Notes: generated from the letters alone by a model not told the origin. A stretch of DNA of 64,000 bases from Aradus depressus (GCA_963662175.1 OY759215.1:18961079-19025078); one strand, 5' to 3'. Positions 10,475 to 22,045 are shown, numbered from the stretch's first letter. Made by a program: numbers and translations.

Positions 10475-10760
10475 TGATAAAATAAATTTTGAAATTAATA
10501 TAATTAAAATGTTTTAGTAAATAAAATTAAAAAATTTATAATAAAAATAAACTAAAACCATCTAAAGAAACTAACAATCTTAACAATTTAAAATTTCATG
10601 GTTGGGGATAGAAAAGTTATTCCTGTCCCCTATCTAAGTCACAACTGCATAGTTTTTTTTAGATGGTTTTATTTATTTATAGTTTATTTTTATTATAAAT
10701 TTTCACATTTTATTTACTAAAACATTTTAATTATGTTACTTTCAAAATTTATTTTATCAG

Positions 10761-10799
10761 ACTGCCTGATGATGAGGGCAACCTCGAAAGCCGGCTAGC
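10761..10799 (+). ncRNA. hammerhead-like ribozyme motif (P1, right arm)
   Basis: CTGATGA, unpaired T, stem II GAGG/CCTC closed by a GCAA tetraloop, GAAA, palindromic stem III AGCCGGCT, then A as the putative cleavage-site base (CUA), and a short stem I (CTGC upstream with GCG downstream). The palindromic stem III implies pairing as a dimer or a very short hairpin. The extra T before stem II departs from the textbook core. Confidence 0.55.
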
Positions 10800-11062
10800 G
10801 ACTAAAAATAAATATCTGTGAGAGGTCAGACTATATCTTACTTTACACTTACTTCCTCAGCACTAATTAATCAATGTGTTTGCTCTTCATCCTAAACCAA
10901 TCGATCTTTAGGCTAATAATCAATATTTGTCTAACATAGGAGATACAGTTAGTTATGACTCATGCCTGGGCTTTATTTAAAAGGTCATATCGCCTACTAC
11001 CAGAGCGCTCTTTCATCATTCTGGTGGATAGAAGATTATTAAATTTTGCCTGCCCTAAATTT

Positions 11063-12004
11063 GGCCATCTACGGCCAGAGCGCAGATAATAAAAATTAAT
11101 CCCATTTTTATACGTCGAGAGCGCGAAGCCTCTATACGGCGAGAGCGCAATGGTTTTATATAGCAGAGCCTATAGCAGGTATACGCATGGTATACGGCGA
11201 GAGCGCAATGGTTTTATATAGCAGAGCCTATAGCAGGTATACGCACGGTATACGGCGAGAGCGCAATGGTTTTATATAGCAGAGCCTATAGCAGGTATAC
11301 TCATGGTATACGACGAGAGCGCAATGTGTAGTCCCCATATAAGATTATGAGCGGCGCATGCGTGAAGACACTTAGGCTTGTTGCATCAATATTATGTCAT
11401 GATGTATAAAAATCATGTCTGGTCTTGATAAAGGAGGCAAATTAAAGAGAAAATCGAAGACAAAAAATAAAAAAAACATTTTCGTTCCATTGAAACTCTT
11501 CAAAGATGTTTGAAATTAATTTTATATTATCAATTTATTTAAATTTTTTTTTATTTTTTTTTTTTGTCTCTCATTCTTATCATCATATCTTTATTCTTTA
11601 TATTTCAACTTTATTATTATTATGTATATTATTTCTCGCAATATTTTGATCATTATTTCCATGGACTTTTTTATTATTTATTATGGAGAATACATTTGAA
11701 CGTTATTATTGTTTTTTATAATATTTATGCAATTTTATTTTTATTTTTTAATTTTTATAATAGTTATGCAATAAATAATTAATTAATTTGAAACTGTGTT
11801 TGCTGAAGATTGAGTCTAGTTACTGTGATGTCACCTACGCGTGTTTTTGTTTGAAGTACAGTGATTGGTTGAGAGTCCAAGGGTGGGGTACCATGCGTAT
11901 ACCTGCTACTGGCTCCGCTATACCTCATATATAAAATCATTGCGCTCTCGACGTATAGTGACCCTTATAATAAAAATCAGCTTTGCGCTCTCGCCGGCCA
12001 ACGT
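11063..12004. mobile_element. non-autonomous DNA transposon, 942 bp, with sub-terminal repeats
   Basis: Flanked by a 9-bp duplication cctaaattt (11054-11062 and 12005-12013); 8 bp is equally possible. The ends begin ggcc and share an inverted sub-terminal region containing atacgtcgagagcgc. The left side holds a 58-bp tandem array. The 8-9-bp duplication fits hAT, P or Mutator types. No transposase is encoded, and the interior is AT-rich. Confidence 0.75.
11133..11325. repeat. 58-bp tandem repeat inside the DNA transposon
   Basis: Units start at 11133, 11191, 11249 and 11307 (the last partial), each opening tatacggcgagagcgcaatg and containing agcagagcctatagcagg. A single inverted relative lies near the right end (about 11890-11955). 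The repeated gcgagagcgc words could be transposase-binding sites; that is inference. Confidence 0.85.
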
Positions 12005-12214
12005 CCTAAATTTGTGTTACCTAGGGTAGGGGTCTTTAACGAGTACCTGACATCGTACAGGCTCGGGACCATCGCTTAAAATCCTACGTGAAGGACGGCG
12101 TGCTCAAGGTTTTTTTCACCTCCCATTTGAATAACCTAAGGGTCTTGACCGTGTTTCGAACCCGTGATAATACCATGAGCTACCGGGGCCTTCGTGTGTT
12201 GATGCATTCATTAC

Positions 12215-12520
12215 TATTAGGGTTTTCGAATCGAGCCCTCCTTCTCTCATGCGGCCGATTTGCGCGGAAACATTATAGGTATCGTCCTTATGGGGTTTTA
12301 AATCTAAATATAAAATTTCATGCCTATATGTTCGTTACTTGGCTGCTGTTGGGGGCTTTTGGCGGTTTTGGACACACGTTTAAAATCAGGTATATATTGG
12401 GAGTTATCGTGTTCATTAGATTTACAGAAATCAGGAGGTCGGAAAACATGAAATCCTGGGAAAACTCCACAACATAATTCTGGCCGATTACATAATTTCC
12501 CCAATACATCGTACAGCTGG
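12215..12520 (-). repeat. Rep-A copy (5' half, reverse)
   Basis: On the minus strand it runs from the hairpin start near 12520 through the module word atgaacacgataactccc to aattttatatt and the gggctcgattcgaaaaccc-like block. An open frame across it is compositional. Confidence 0.65.
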
Positions 12521-12524
12521 AAAA

Positions 12525-12940
12525 GCAGAATAAAGATGAAATTATAGACTGGAGAGATGAACGCAGTGGACGGTTAAAGATGGGAGAGCGATTTTAAAGT
12601 AATGACAAAAAGTCTGGAGTTACAAGGAGGAAATACAATTTGCAGTTGTTCGAAATCAGATTACATTCTAAAGTGGAAATTTCTTTTCAGACGACCTCAT
12701 TCTTTTTCTGACTTTTCATTATTTTATCTCTGAATTTTCCCATGACTAAACTGCCGTTAAACGTTTTCCGCAAATAGAAATTAAAACTATTTTCAGAACG
12801 CTCTAAACAATGCAACAGTTCACAGTTTTTCATACTATGTTATAAAACGACAGCATTCCATTGAAAAGCAGTGTTAACTTGCTATATTCGGAACAAAAAC
12901 GAGATTTGGTTAAGGATCCGCCAGAAAGCTGATGGTTATA
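12525..12940. other. spacer, no gene seen
   Basis: Moderately AT-rich sequence without recognisable element ends or coding-like frames. Confidence 0.4.
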
Positions 12941-13265
12941 TAATAATAATAATAATAATAATACATTTATTTCCGTTGAACCAATACATGGTAGTAGGAT
13001 ACGTCAAAAGAATTTATACATTAAGATAGCTTATAGATTAGTTTTATAACTACTTGAGTCTAACACACGTATGATTAGTAGTAATAACAAAACTATTAAA
13101 AAGAGTAAAATGAAATTAATAAAAACTGAACAAATAAATAATTAAAAATATATGAGTACATAAACAAAATTAATACAAGATACGTTTATAAAAAGTAGAC
13201 ACATTTTTCAAAAAAAACTCTTCGGAAGTGTTTTTATCCCAACGGTGTTTCGGGACGTTCTTGCC
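12941..13265 (-). mobile_element. Penelope-like terminus, family P3 (copy a)
   Basis: The left border is a TAA array (taataataataataataata) followed by atttatttccgttgaaccaa. The same about 325-bp sequence recurs at 14832-15190 and, partly, at 45970. It stops within the ribozyme-like block (tttcgggacgttcttgc) and is replaced by a small SINE-1 scrap at about 13268-13306. Confidence 0.5.
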
Positions 13266-13267
13266 CC

Positions 13268-13306
13268 CTATAGGACTTTGACTACAAGGTCATATCGCCT
13301 ACTACC
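13268..13306 (-). mobile_element. SINE-1 scrap
   Basis: Contains ctacaaggtcatatcgccta, the 3' domain of SINE-1. Only about 40 bp remain. Confidence 0.5.
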
Positions 13307-13872
13307 ACCATTTTCCTTCTTGCGAAATGAACATTTTTCCTTGAAATACTCTAGTTTTATCATATTATTCTGGGGGTGAAGTTCCTCTGTTCCAGAAACT
13401 AATTCGATAAGTTTAGTTTGTGAGGGGTGAAGTTGGAAATTCCGAGAGGCGCCTCTCCCATTATGATATTAAATATCCAAGGAGGGTGGCAGCCAGCACC
13501 ACCTGACACCCGGGGAACCATCCCCCAGGATCCTAGCTACAATTTCAATATTATCTCTGTTAACATAGGTCGTTAGTGCATTTAACTGCATTTATTACTG
13601 TTCTTATTTATACATTTATTTATTACCGTTCTCCGGATATTGCTGTGTTTATAACCCAAAAAGTTACAGATAAGTCAGACTTATTTATAGTCTATTTTTT
13701 ATTTATTTTATAGTTTTATTTTTGATTATTTATTTACTTTATTATATTTATTTTGATATTTTCACTTCCCTATACGAAGTATATGTAAGTGAAAATGTTA
13801 TATGTAATCGATCAGAAATTTGATGCGGACTTTTCAAAGGAATTACAAGTTTTCCGACCTCCTTATTTAGAA

Positions 13873-14404
13873 ACTTTTTTTTTTGGGTGCTCCTGACTCT
13901 TAAGGGGGGTCGGTCACATCATCCTATTGCGTTCTTCGGCTATGAACCGGCTCGATGAGTACGGGCCATAGTCGTCTTTGGTTTCCGGCTCTTCACGCCG
14001 AGTGATCTCGGGATCTTTTCGGGGGTTCTGTTCTACCTGCGTCCCAGAGCCGGGGGCAGCCGCCGCACGCCTGTCGGTGGTCGGTTAGGCCCCCAGCACC
14101 GGGTTAGAAGGCTTTCTTGATTCTCTGCCAGGAGGAGACGAACCGACCAAAAGCCAGGTAGCCAGCCTCTGTCATCAGTCCCGACAGGTCCAGTCCCAGG
14201 TACGATTCTGTCAGGCGAATCAGCGTCGCCCTGGGCACGTCGTATAGCGGGCATTCGAGAACTACGTGTTCAGCTGTCTCGACGCCGCCACACGAGCAGG
14301 CAGGGCTGTTCTTCTTCATAAAGAAGAAGAGCTTGGCGCTGAAGTCGCCGTGACCTGATAGCACCAGTGACGTCCAATGGTCTGGTTGTACCCTTGGAGA
14401 TTCT
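13873..14404 (-). mobile_element. R1-like LINE 3' end, 5'-truncated insertion
   Basis: Flanked by ttatttagaa at 13863-13872 and 14405-14414. A T run at about 13876-13884 is the poly(A) tail on the minus strand. The remainder is GC-richer than its surroundings and includes about 220 bp of 3' UTR. These are the standard marks of a truncated target-primed insertion into Rep-A. Confidence 0.8.
14104..14400 (-). pseudogene. R1/Tx-like LINE ORF2 C-terminus
   Basis: Translates to ...SLVLSGHGDFSAKLF, then CSCGGVETAEHVVLECPLYD, then GLDLSGLMTEAGYLAFGRF. The C-x-C...E-x2-EHV-x2-EC pattern is the C-terminal zinc-knuckle region of R1-type LINE polyproteins. Only about 100 residues remain and no catalytic domain is present. 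Confidence 0.75.
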
Positions 14405-14831
14405 TTATTTAGAACTGTCTGTGAACACGACAACTCCCGATAGAATAAATGTATCAAAACTAACTTTTATATGTGGATTTAGAACCCTCTAATGACGACA
14501 TCTATTGATTTTCAGCCAAATTGACCAAATGGAAGGGGGGATTAGGAAGGAGGCTTAACACAAAACTGTAATAACTGCCGTTGTAATGAAGGTATCGACA
14601 TAAAATTTCATACGTGAATTCAAAACTATTAATTTTCAGCGGAATCGGCAGAAGAGAAAGGGGATCAGAGAGGACTCTACTCAAAAACCTCATTAACTAC
14701 CAATGTAATGAATGAGTTGACATGAAATATATTTGAAGTCAAAACCCAATGAGGATGTAATTTGTCAAATTTCAGCGATATCGGCCGAAAGAAAAGGGAT
14801 GCTCAGGGAAGGGGGCTCAGTTCAAAGACCC

Positions 14832-15190
14832 TAATAATAATAATAAATTTATTTCCGTTAAACCAATACATGGTAATAGGATACGTCAAATGAATTTATA
14901 CATTGAGCTTATAAATTAGATTTATAACCACTTGAGTCTAACACAGGTATGATTAGTAGTAATAACAAAACTATTAAAAAATGTAAAATGAAATTAATAA
15001 AACTGAATAAATAAATACTTATAAATATATGATTATAAAAAAAAATTAATACATAGATACATTTATAATAAGTAACACATTTTTCAATTTAATAAAAATT
15101 AAGATAACTATTTTTCAAAAAACTCTTCTGAAGTGTCTTTATCCCAACGATGTTTCGGGACGTTCTTACCTCCCTTCATCAGGTCCCAAT
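14832..15190 (-). mobile_element. Penelope-like terminus, family P3 (copy b)
   Basis: Same order as copy a: TAA array, atttatttccgttaaaccaa, the body, then on the right aactcttctgaagtgtcttt and the ribozyme-like block at 15141-15188. It inserts at the end of the Rep-A copy. Confidence 0.55.
15141..15188 (-). ncRNA. hammerhead-like ribozyme motif (P3)
   Basis: On the minus strand: CTGATGA, an unpaired A, stem II GGGA/TCCC with a 10-base loop, then GAAAC. Stem III is less clear than in P1 or P2, so the assignment is weaker. Confidence 0.4.
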
Positions 15191-15275
15191 GTGCGAAATA
15201 TAGAAAAGAAAAAGACAACAATGTAATTATAACAATATATAAAAAATATATAATAAATATATATATATATATATA

Positions 15276-15915
15276 CAGTAGAACCTCTTTAAGTCGAACT
15301 CGAAGAAAAGTTTTGTTCCTTTCCCTTCAAGCCCCAAAACCTCCATTACTCGAAATCTCAACCCTCTATTAGTCGAAATAATCAGTGAGTCCCTACAAGC
15401 CATTTTGGTACATATTTTCCTTCTATAATTCGAAAAAAGACCTCTGTATCTCGAACATAGCAATTTATTTTACAACCTTTACAACTCGATTATTCGAAAC
15501 TTATTACCTCTATAACTCGAAAAAAAATAAGTTACTGACTTTAGGAATTTACCGACAATGTACACCATTGTTTCTTAGAAAACAATTTAGGAGTATACAA
15601 TAAATAGGATTACCAATTATCTAAAGCAAAAAAAAATTACTGATTTTTTTTAATACCTACATATACTACGTATTTTTTATTTTAAGGATGTTTTGAAATA
15701 ATGTTGATTTATAATAAATATAAACAAGTTTGTTACCTCTGTAACTTGAATTTTTATTTATTTCACCTCTCTAACTCAAAGTTAGTTAGAATGAATCTTA
15801 ACCTCTAAAAGTCGAATCAAAATCCGCCTAAGTCGAAATCCTCCATAAGTCAAAAACTCTATAACTCGAATTTATTTGCGTCTCCCTTGACGTTAGACTT
15901 ATAAATGTTCTACTG
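15276..15915. mobile_element. pogo-like MITE, copy 1 (640 bp)
   Basis: TA duplications at 15274-15275 and 15916-15917 flank inverted ends (CAGTAGAACCTCTTTAAGTC and CAGTAGAACATTTATAAGTC). The interior repeats variants of CTCTATAACTCGAA. pogo/Tigger elements insert at TA and begin CAGT. A second copy in opposite orientation lies at 46539-47205. No transposase frame. Confidence 0.82.
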
Positions 15916-15959
15916 TATAATAAATGAATAAATAAAAAATTATAAATGAATAAATAAAA

Positions 15960-16165
15960 ACGTAGATGAATTCGGAATTGATGAATTTATCGAAACAAAG
16001 TCTATTATGAGGATTTAGGAGCCCCTGTGTAAGTCAACTGTTCAATATTAGCGCAAACGCTCGACTGGTTTTAAAGGGAAAGCGAAAATCTAATTGATTA
16101 TTTCGTTTTGGGGAAGTACATTGCCGGTGATTCTCGTTGTTCTTCGGCTTTGAATGTACGGCCTA
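15960..16165 (+). repeat. Rep-A 3' part
   Basis: Contains the third module (tgaatttatcgaaac..., gagcccctgtgtaagtcaac), the conserved block attagcgcaaacg...cgactgg, and the 3' end ttttggggaagtacattgcc followed by ggtgattc. Confidence 0.7.
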
Positions 16166-18500
16166 AGCGACTCAACTATACGAATCCCCCATCAATACCG
16201 CCATTAATACATAAAAGACTGAATGTGGGGGAAAATGAGTTCAGTAGATATGAGTAAATCGTAGCGCTGGTTACGTAGTTGTGATCGATGCCGTATCATG
16301 GGGAACAGCCGATCAACAAGTACGGGTCAACGTTCCCCTCAATTACTTCTACTGACGGGCTATTTTCGGCTTGATAAACCCCCCCCACCCTCTTTCCCCC
16401 TCCATTCCCCGTGATTTACAGTAATAGTTCCCCTGCTAAACGAACTACAGGGAGAAGTTAAGTATTCGGTCAAAAATTCAGAACCCCATAAGGACACCCA
16501 CTGATTTTCAGCCAAATCGGGGGAGATTAAAGGGACGTTTTTGTGAAATTTTACATGTTGTAGGGATCCCTCAAATAAATCCAGAAAATATGCAAAATTT
16601 CAAGTTTTGACATTTTTAAATAGTTGCACTGATATTGGTCGCATTCTTTAGATACTCTGAAAATTCAATATATAGCATTCTGATAGGAAATTTAATTCTG
16701 TATGGAAAAAACCTGAAAATAGATGAGTAAATTTTCGTTTGCAGTTCAAGTTCTTGAAATGGTGGGGTGAGAGTCGGAAATGTGTATGCAAAAGTTGGTT
16801 CCCTCCCGCTCTCAACTCAAACAATTTGGTTATAGAAACCTGAGCACCTTCTGTCTATTCACATAGGAAAAAAGTTTTCAATAAAATCGGAACAATATTT
16901 TCGTGTGTAGAGGTGGATGATTTATTCTAAGATTTCTTTAATTTCAAGAACGTCCCAAAAGTTGCGGTGGGAGCAAAGTGACACCAGCTTTGAATCTGAG
17001 AACTCTGTTTCACAGGAATTTTAGACGGGTCGGTGACTCACAGTACCTTCCTAGAAACCCCTTCCCGACACATTGTTTTGGTATCTTATTTATCATTTCA
17101 TTTATCAGTATTGATGACTTTGCAGTTGCTTTCGGGTCACATTTCCCTGCTTTCATAACGTACAGAAGTAGTGACCCGAACATATGGTTACAATGGTTTC
17201 GTAAAGGTGAGAAAAATTACGATCTTTCTGACTCGGATGGCTCCCTAAATGTTCCTGATGTCGTCAAACGCGCATCCTTTTTCAAGAACTTCTGACTACT
17301 ATTCCCGATACACATCTTGACGCAAATGATGATTCTGTTTAGTCAGCAGAAGATGAACAATTTGATTGGGATGAAATTGAGTTTTTCTCTGGTGAGGACA
17401 TGGAAACTTTATTTTCAGCCAAATCTCATAAACTCATATTTTTTGTAAATCTTGAAATAAAAAAATTGTACTAAATTTCATTTTTAACACCTCAAAGATA
17501 TTTCAGTGTATTCCCAACAAATAAAATTGCAAAAACCTGCATTAAGTTGGTGTGAAAAAAATCTAAAGTTTACTGGTGTCATTTTGCGACTACTTGCGTG
17601 AAATTTAGAGCGCGACCACTGGAGGGTTGATGGGAAATGAAAATTTCTTCTAGTAGACCCACAACCCTCTCTAATATAGACTGCTGTTCTCTGGGCGGGA
17701 CAACCACTAAGGAAGAGATGTCTTGGTTTAACAAGGGTCCCACCTCCGAACTAGCTGACCCAGGAGATGTCAACTAAAGGAGAACCCTTATAACAACCAT
17801 TGTCTAGCTCCTGGGATCTCATTTCAGTGTGATAGGTGACAACGAACCTTTGTACGTATAATGATCTTAAAATTACGTTATTTCATCCTTATCGTTTTGT
17901 GTTGAAAGAATAATAGTTATATTTCAGAATTGTGTGAAAATATCTTATTATTAATTTAATATTACCAGTACATAGATTATGTCATTGACGGAAAGAGGGG
18001 GAGGTATGGAGGATGAAGACAGTCATGTGGGTTATAGGATATACCTGGCTGGTGAATGACAACTGGTGCAGGCGGAGACGCTAAACGAGGTGCGCCATGT
18101 TGTCCTTGGGCCAGGGTTGGAAAATCAGTAGGATGGGGGGGGGGGGGGGGGGGGGGGGGGACAGGGTGAAGTACCAGTTTTATTTATGAAGATACAATTC
18201 TAAATTTTGCACAATCATTACTGGCATAATAATTTGAAAGCATCCTTATAATATACTGGGAACTGGTAAATTTGGTTGTGTTGGAATAATAAATTTCCTT
18301 AATGGTTGCGCCAAAATGTGAATGGGTCAATTTGGGCTTCCCTAAATTTCACACATATCGAAGATATTTACATTTTCAACTTCCATTTTACCTTACATTC
18401 CTGCATTGCCGTATATCTATATAATGAAATAATATAAAACTTGGTAAGAGATAAAAGTTATAATAAGAGTGGATTCACGTTTCAATGTACTGTGTCCTTA
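16166..18500. other. spacer with a small Rep-A scrap; no confident gene
   Basis: Holds a Rep-A scrap at about 16440-16545 and otherwise unique-looking sequence. A frame at 16978-17295 and, in another frame just downstream, an acidic stretch (AEDEQFDWDEIEFFSGEDME, about 17340-17400) look faintly coding but match no family I recognise; at most a decayed gene. A G run lies at about 18137-18161. Confidence 0.35.
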
Positions 18501-18640
18501 TATAGCATGGCCTCTCACAAATCTCCCTTCTTTCGGCTAAAAATTGATAGGTGTTGTTCTTATAGGGTTCTATTCACCCATATCAAATTTCGTGTGGATA
18601 GGTACATTTATTCTATCGGCAGTTATTAGTGCTTTCGTAA
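18500..18640 (-). repeat. Rep-A fragment
   Basis: Contains cggctaaaaattgataggtg, catatcaaatttcgtgtgga and the module word tacattattctatcggcagtt-like text at its right edge. It is a reverse internal module. Confidence 0.5.
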
Positions 18641-18679
18641 GCATCTAATGCTGTTAGTTTCCCTGTTAGCTAAACTGTG

Positions 18680-18803
18680 GAAGTCTTAAATTTTGCTTAC
18701 CCAGGTTTAGTTACCTATGGTCTTTAACGGAGTCTTTAACGAGTAACCTGACATCGCACAGACTGAAGACCATTCCGAAGGATGGCGTGCTCATTTTTTT
18801 TTT
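18680..18803 (-). mobile_element. SINE-1 fragment
   Basis: Central-domain words in reverse order: gtcttaaattttgcttaccc, tctttaacgagtaacctgac, gaaggatggcgtgctca. Head and tail are missing. Confidence 0.6.
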
Positions 18804-18809
18804 CTATGA

Positions 18810-20630
18810 TCACATCTTTATCGAAAATGTGGAATCTCGTTCGAGCATAAGCCGGGCATCTACCCAGGAGCTGCCGTCTCAATTTCTTATCGACTTCTGT
18901 CACAAGTGGGACTGCCTTGACTCCTTCACGCGTAGATGCCAATTGAACCAACTATGTACTTAGTACGGTACAAAAATAAACTTAAATCCATTCCAAATTT
19001 ACAAAGTTACCTAACATGTAAATGAAGGGCTTAAGATTCTATGTTTTATCTCCAAAGTTCACTAGGCATAAGTGGAATAAAATAATGATGAAAATATTTT
19101 GGGTGAATACTTTGGTTTGAAGTTTGATGTTCTATAGTGCAGAATTCCTAGTGCATCTTAGATTCCATTGTTGGCCATCCAAGATGGACAGAGTAAGTCC
19201 GACTTCAGACTTCTTGCTTCATGATGTGAAGTCCTCTTAGGACAGAGGGCAATGGTGGATCTCTGTAGGACTCCAGGAGAAGTCCCGATGAATGCAAGAG
19301 CCACCATCCTCGACAAAACATGTGACTGTATCGAAAGTTCATTAAATACAGCTCACAACAACCTCCAAGAAATTCCTCATGTGACTGTATCGTTACTTCC
19401 AATGGTCAGAATCAAATGTATGGTTAGTACTGAACTGTCGTATTTCCAAACGGAACAATTGTATAGCTCATAGCTTATTCAAGAGGGGTTCACACAATTC
19501 GTCAATAAATAATTCATTTATAAAAGAGTGATGAAGTGGATTGGGGCCTATTTGTCTAACGTATTACCATGAGATCAGCTCCAGAGATATAGTGAGTTCA
19601 CTTCAAGTGCCGACCGAGGTGGTGGGTGGGTCGGCCCGAAATAGGCTGCCCTTGCAGATGTGCTTCAAGTGCTCTTCACAAATATCCACTTCAAACGGCG
19701 GCTCGCCAAGTCGATTGTCCTCCCCTCGGAGATCCTCCTTCTTCATTATCACTTGCCATTAGTGGCCGGCCGAAACCGAAACTTATTTAGACACGTTAAA
19801 ATTCCCATTGTATACTGAAATTTTTTACACATACACCTTCCTACAGACAGGCTCGTGTTAAATGAAATAAAAAACAATAATTGAAGTATATAACAAAAAT
19901 AGTTATTTATTTATGTTACATTAACAATTTAACGTGAACAAAAATAATAAACATGTTAAAGTAAAGACCTGCCCTGTAAGTAAACTTAGTCAATAATCAA
20001 CTCTTAGATTAGATATAAAGTACAGAGTCCTTAATTAAGTAAGTACCTATTTTAATTGTGTTCACAATATTCTTAAGATTAATTTATTTTTTACTGAGAT
20101 CTTGTATTTAGCACTTGGTGATTAAAGAATTAACTAATTATCGGTATTAACAACGATTACAATAATTTGTACGACTATCAAGTAATTACTTAATTTTAAA
20201 AAACAGTTAAAAAATCAAAAGAAAAAAAACGAAATATTATTATTAGATTACTAATTAATTTTAGTATTCGTATGGCAATCACACACGACTCACAAGCCAC
20301 GAACTCATCCGAGGTTAGTCGAACGACGCACAAGTCACAAAAACTGAGTTTCGGCCTTTTTTCAGGCGCTAGACGAACAAAGTAGGCTCGGGGTCTGCTC
20401 CACCTGTTGTCGGTTTTTTGACGAACCATCAAAGGAATGTTTGGCTCGGGCTGCGGTGTGTGTGGACTGGTACCAAGCCAAACCGTCCCGACTTGATCCG
20501 AGCACTGTTGTTGTTTATAACCAATATTATAACCTTCTTAAATATTTAGGTTTTTGGAAGTGCACGTTCTTTTTTTTTTTTTTAATTAAATATATATTTA
20601 AATATTATTCAATAAATTATATTTTATTAT
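18810..20630. other. spacer, no confident gene
   Basis: Mostly unique-looking and AT-rich (19800-20250). Short frames at 19252-19762 show no recognisable domain. A T-rich block at about 20570-20645 precedes the MADF-like exon. Confidence 0.4.
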
Positions 20631-20683
20631 TGCTTCTGAAGACTGGTCTCAGGAGCTTCAAATTCAGTTTGCTCAGGCTATGA

Positions 20684-20881
20684 GACAGTTTGCCAGTCAT
20701 ATGGGATTTAAAACACAAATTACATTTTAATAAAATAAAGAGACTGTATGCTTGGGAGGAATTATCCAAACACTTTTCCATGTCAGTAATGCAATTAAGA
20801 AGTAAATGGGAGTCTCTTCAGGCATCGTTTCGCAGAGAAAAAAAGAAAATAAATACATTGTGTACAGCCACAGGAAGAGGT
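20684..20881 (+). pseudogene. MADF-domain exon (Adf-1/Harbinger Myb-like type)
   Basis: Translates to LPVIWDLKHKLHFNK, then AWEELSKHFSMSV, then LRSKWESLQASFRREKKKIN. This matches the MADF pattern: P-x-[IL]-[WY]-D near the start, A/W-x2-[IL] in the middle, and W-x2-L-x3-[FY]-R-x-x-K at the end. MADF domains bind DNA in Adf-1-like regulators and in the accessory protein of PIF/Harbinger transposons. The frame has no ATG (a stop is at 20681-20683). It ends at GGAAGAG|GTAAGC, a good 5' splice donor at 20881/20882, so it reads as an internal exon. The usual N-terminal residues are missing or on another exon. Host gene or transposon relic is undecided. Confidence 0.55.
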
Positions 20882-20959
20882 AAGCTTGTTAATAAACCTA
20901 TTTCATATTCATTTTGTAGTAATAATAATAGTAGTAAAACGATTGTAATGCATAAATAG

Positions 20960-21420
20960 ATGCCCACAACTGTTGACTGAAACTCAGTTTGGTCAATATG
21001 TAGTGGCTATTTTGATTGGTTAGAATATAGTTTAGAGCTCTGTTTTTCTGAACCCTGCATTTCAGAGACAAAAAGCTTTGTGCTTTTAAATAGGCTTCAA
21101 AAATTGAAGACTTTAAATAATAATAAAATGAAATACAAATAAACGTAAATTTGTTATCTGCAGGTTAACTTGTGCAGGTTATGTTCGTTAGTATGGTTGT
21201 GGAGCATACAAATGCTCGGCTCGTCTCTGATCGGCTTGGAGTTTGTTCGTTGAAAACTGAACACGAGCCGAGCACTGTTCGGTTCGTTGTTCACATGTCT
21301 GTACTAGCCTTTACCATTATACATCTTTAATCGCCTCCAAAGGTACAAAATGAGATGTCCGAAGAGGTTATAAGCTCTTTAACGTCAAAAAAATCTCTTA
21401 TATCCCCCAATTCAAGTAAC
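20960..21420. other. spacer after the MADF-like exon
   Basis: AT-rich, then a GC-richer patch (gagccgagcactgttcggtt near 21260) that resembles words at about 20436-20505 and could be the edges of an element around the MADF exon. Clear terminal repeats were not resolved. Confidence 0.35.
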
Positions 21421-21424
21421 CAAA

Positions 21425-21720
21425 AAAACAAAATCGTCTGTAAATCACCGCTAATGAACTTCCCCAGAAACGAATTAGTCAATTAACTATTGGCTGCCTC
21501 TCCAAAACCAGTCGACCGTTTGTGCTTATTAGCGTTTTTGTGTTAAGCCTCCCCTCTTCCCTTTGGTCGATGTGGCCTAATATTATAATTTTATAATAAT
21601 TATAATTATAGGTGTCGTCGATAGAGGGTTCTGAATCACCATATCGGGAGTTATCGTGTTGACAGACACACAGACAGGTCGGAAAACATCAACTTCCGTT
21701 GAAAACTCCGCATCAAACAT
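21425..21720 (-). repeat. Rep-A copy, reverse, internally rearranged
   Basis: Starts at the Rep-A 3' end (aaatcaccgctaatgaactt then ccccagaaacgaatta) and passes aaccagtcgaccg. After a jump near 21560 it reaches the 5' half (atcgtgttgacagacacaca, tccgttgaaaactccgcatc). Confidence 0.6.
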
Positions 21721-21954
21721 TTGTACAGATCACTCTTCTTTCTCATTTCCTCTCTCAAATTCATCTCCTGCATAACAGGCTATAAGAAAGCCTCGACCCT
21801 GTACGGGTGGGATGTGCCACTCATGATGACGCTATTACGTTTGAAACTGGTTCTGATCGGAAATAAAACATTGGGAAGGTCTTCCCTACGTTCTTTCATA
21901 TCTCGTAGAACACATAGTTCAGATAGAAAAGATCATGATATATCTATGACAAAA

Positions 21955-22045
21955 ATTAGGACTCTAATAGTAGAGTCTGGCCCATGTCTATCAGAGTTGC
22001 ACCACGCCCTCTGGTAGTCGGCAATATAACCTCATAGTTAAGGGT
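21955..22045 (+). mobile_element. SINE-1 3' fragment
   Basis: Carries aattaggactctaatagtag, ctggcccatgtctatcagag, ctctggtagtcggcaatata and acctcatagtt, the SINE-1 tail domain in order. Confidence 0.65.

Larger units (their letters stand above)
10369..10860. mobile_element. Penelope-like element termini as an inverted pair (family P1)
   Basis: About 190-bp arms (10369-10565 and about 10660-10860) are inverted copies of one terminal sequence, separated by about 100 bp. Each arm carries agtctgacctctcacagat, the ribozyme-like core, and a T/A-rich part with ttttatcagactgcc. Inverted terminal copies are usual in Penelope-like insertions; the body with RT and GIY-YIG is absent. Related single ends lie at 30960 and 57300. 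Confidence 0.65.
10946..12193 (-). mobile_element. SINE-1 split by a DNA transposon
   Basis: The tail part lies at 10946-11062 (gttatgactcatgcctgggc through gcctgccctaaattt). The central domain and tRNA-like head lie at 12005-12193 (agggtaggggtctttaacga, then the B-box-like gtttcgaaccc). The two parts join exactly when 11063-12004 and one copy of cctaaattt are removed. Confidence 0.8.
13765..14831 (+). repeat. Rep-A copy interrupted by an R1-like LINE tail
   Basis: The 5' part at 13765-13872 (tatacgaagtata hairpin, atttgatgcgga) resumes at 14405 with tgtgaacacgacaactcccg and runs through three internal modules (about 14430, 14580, 14705). Each module has ...atgaatgtatcgac..., a variable spacer and ...gattttcagc.... 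Removing 13873-14404 restores continuity. Confidence 0.75.

Noticed and set aside
16978..17460. Possible host gene with an acidic C-terminal stretch
   Set aside because: Frames change, a stop interrupts, and no family is recognisable. Listed only as a weak remark in the spacer entry.
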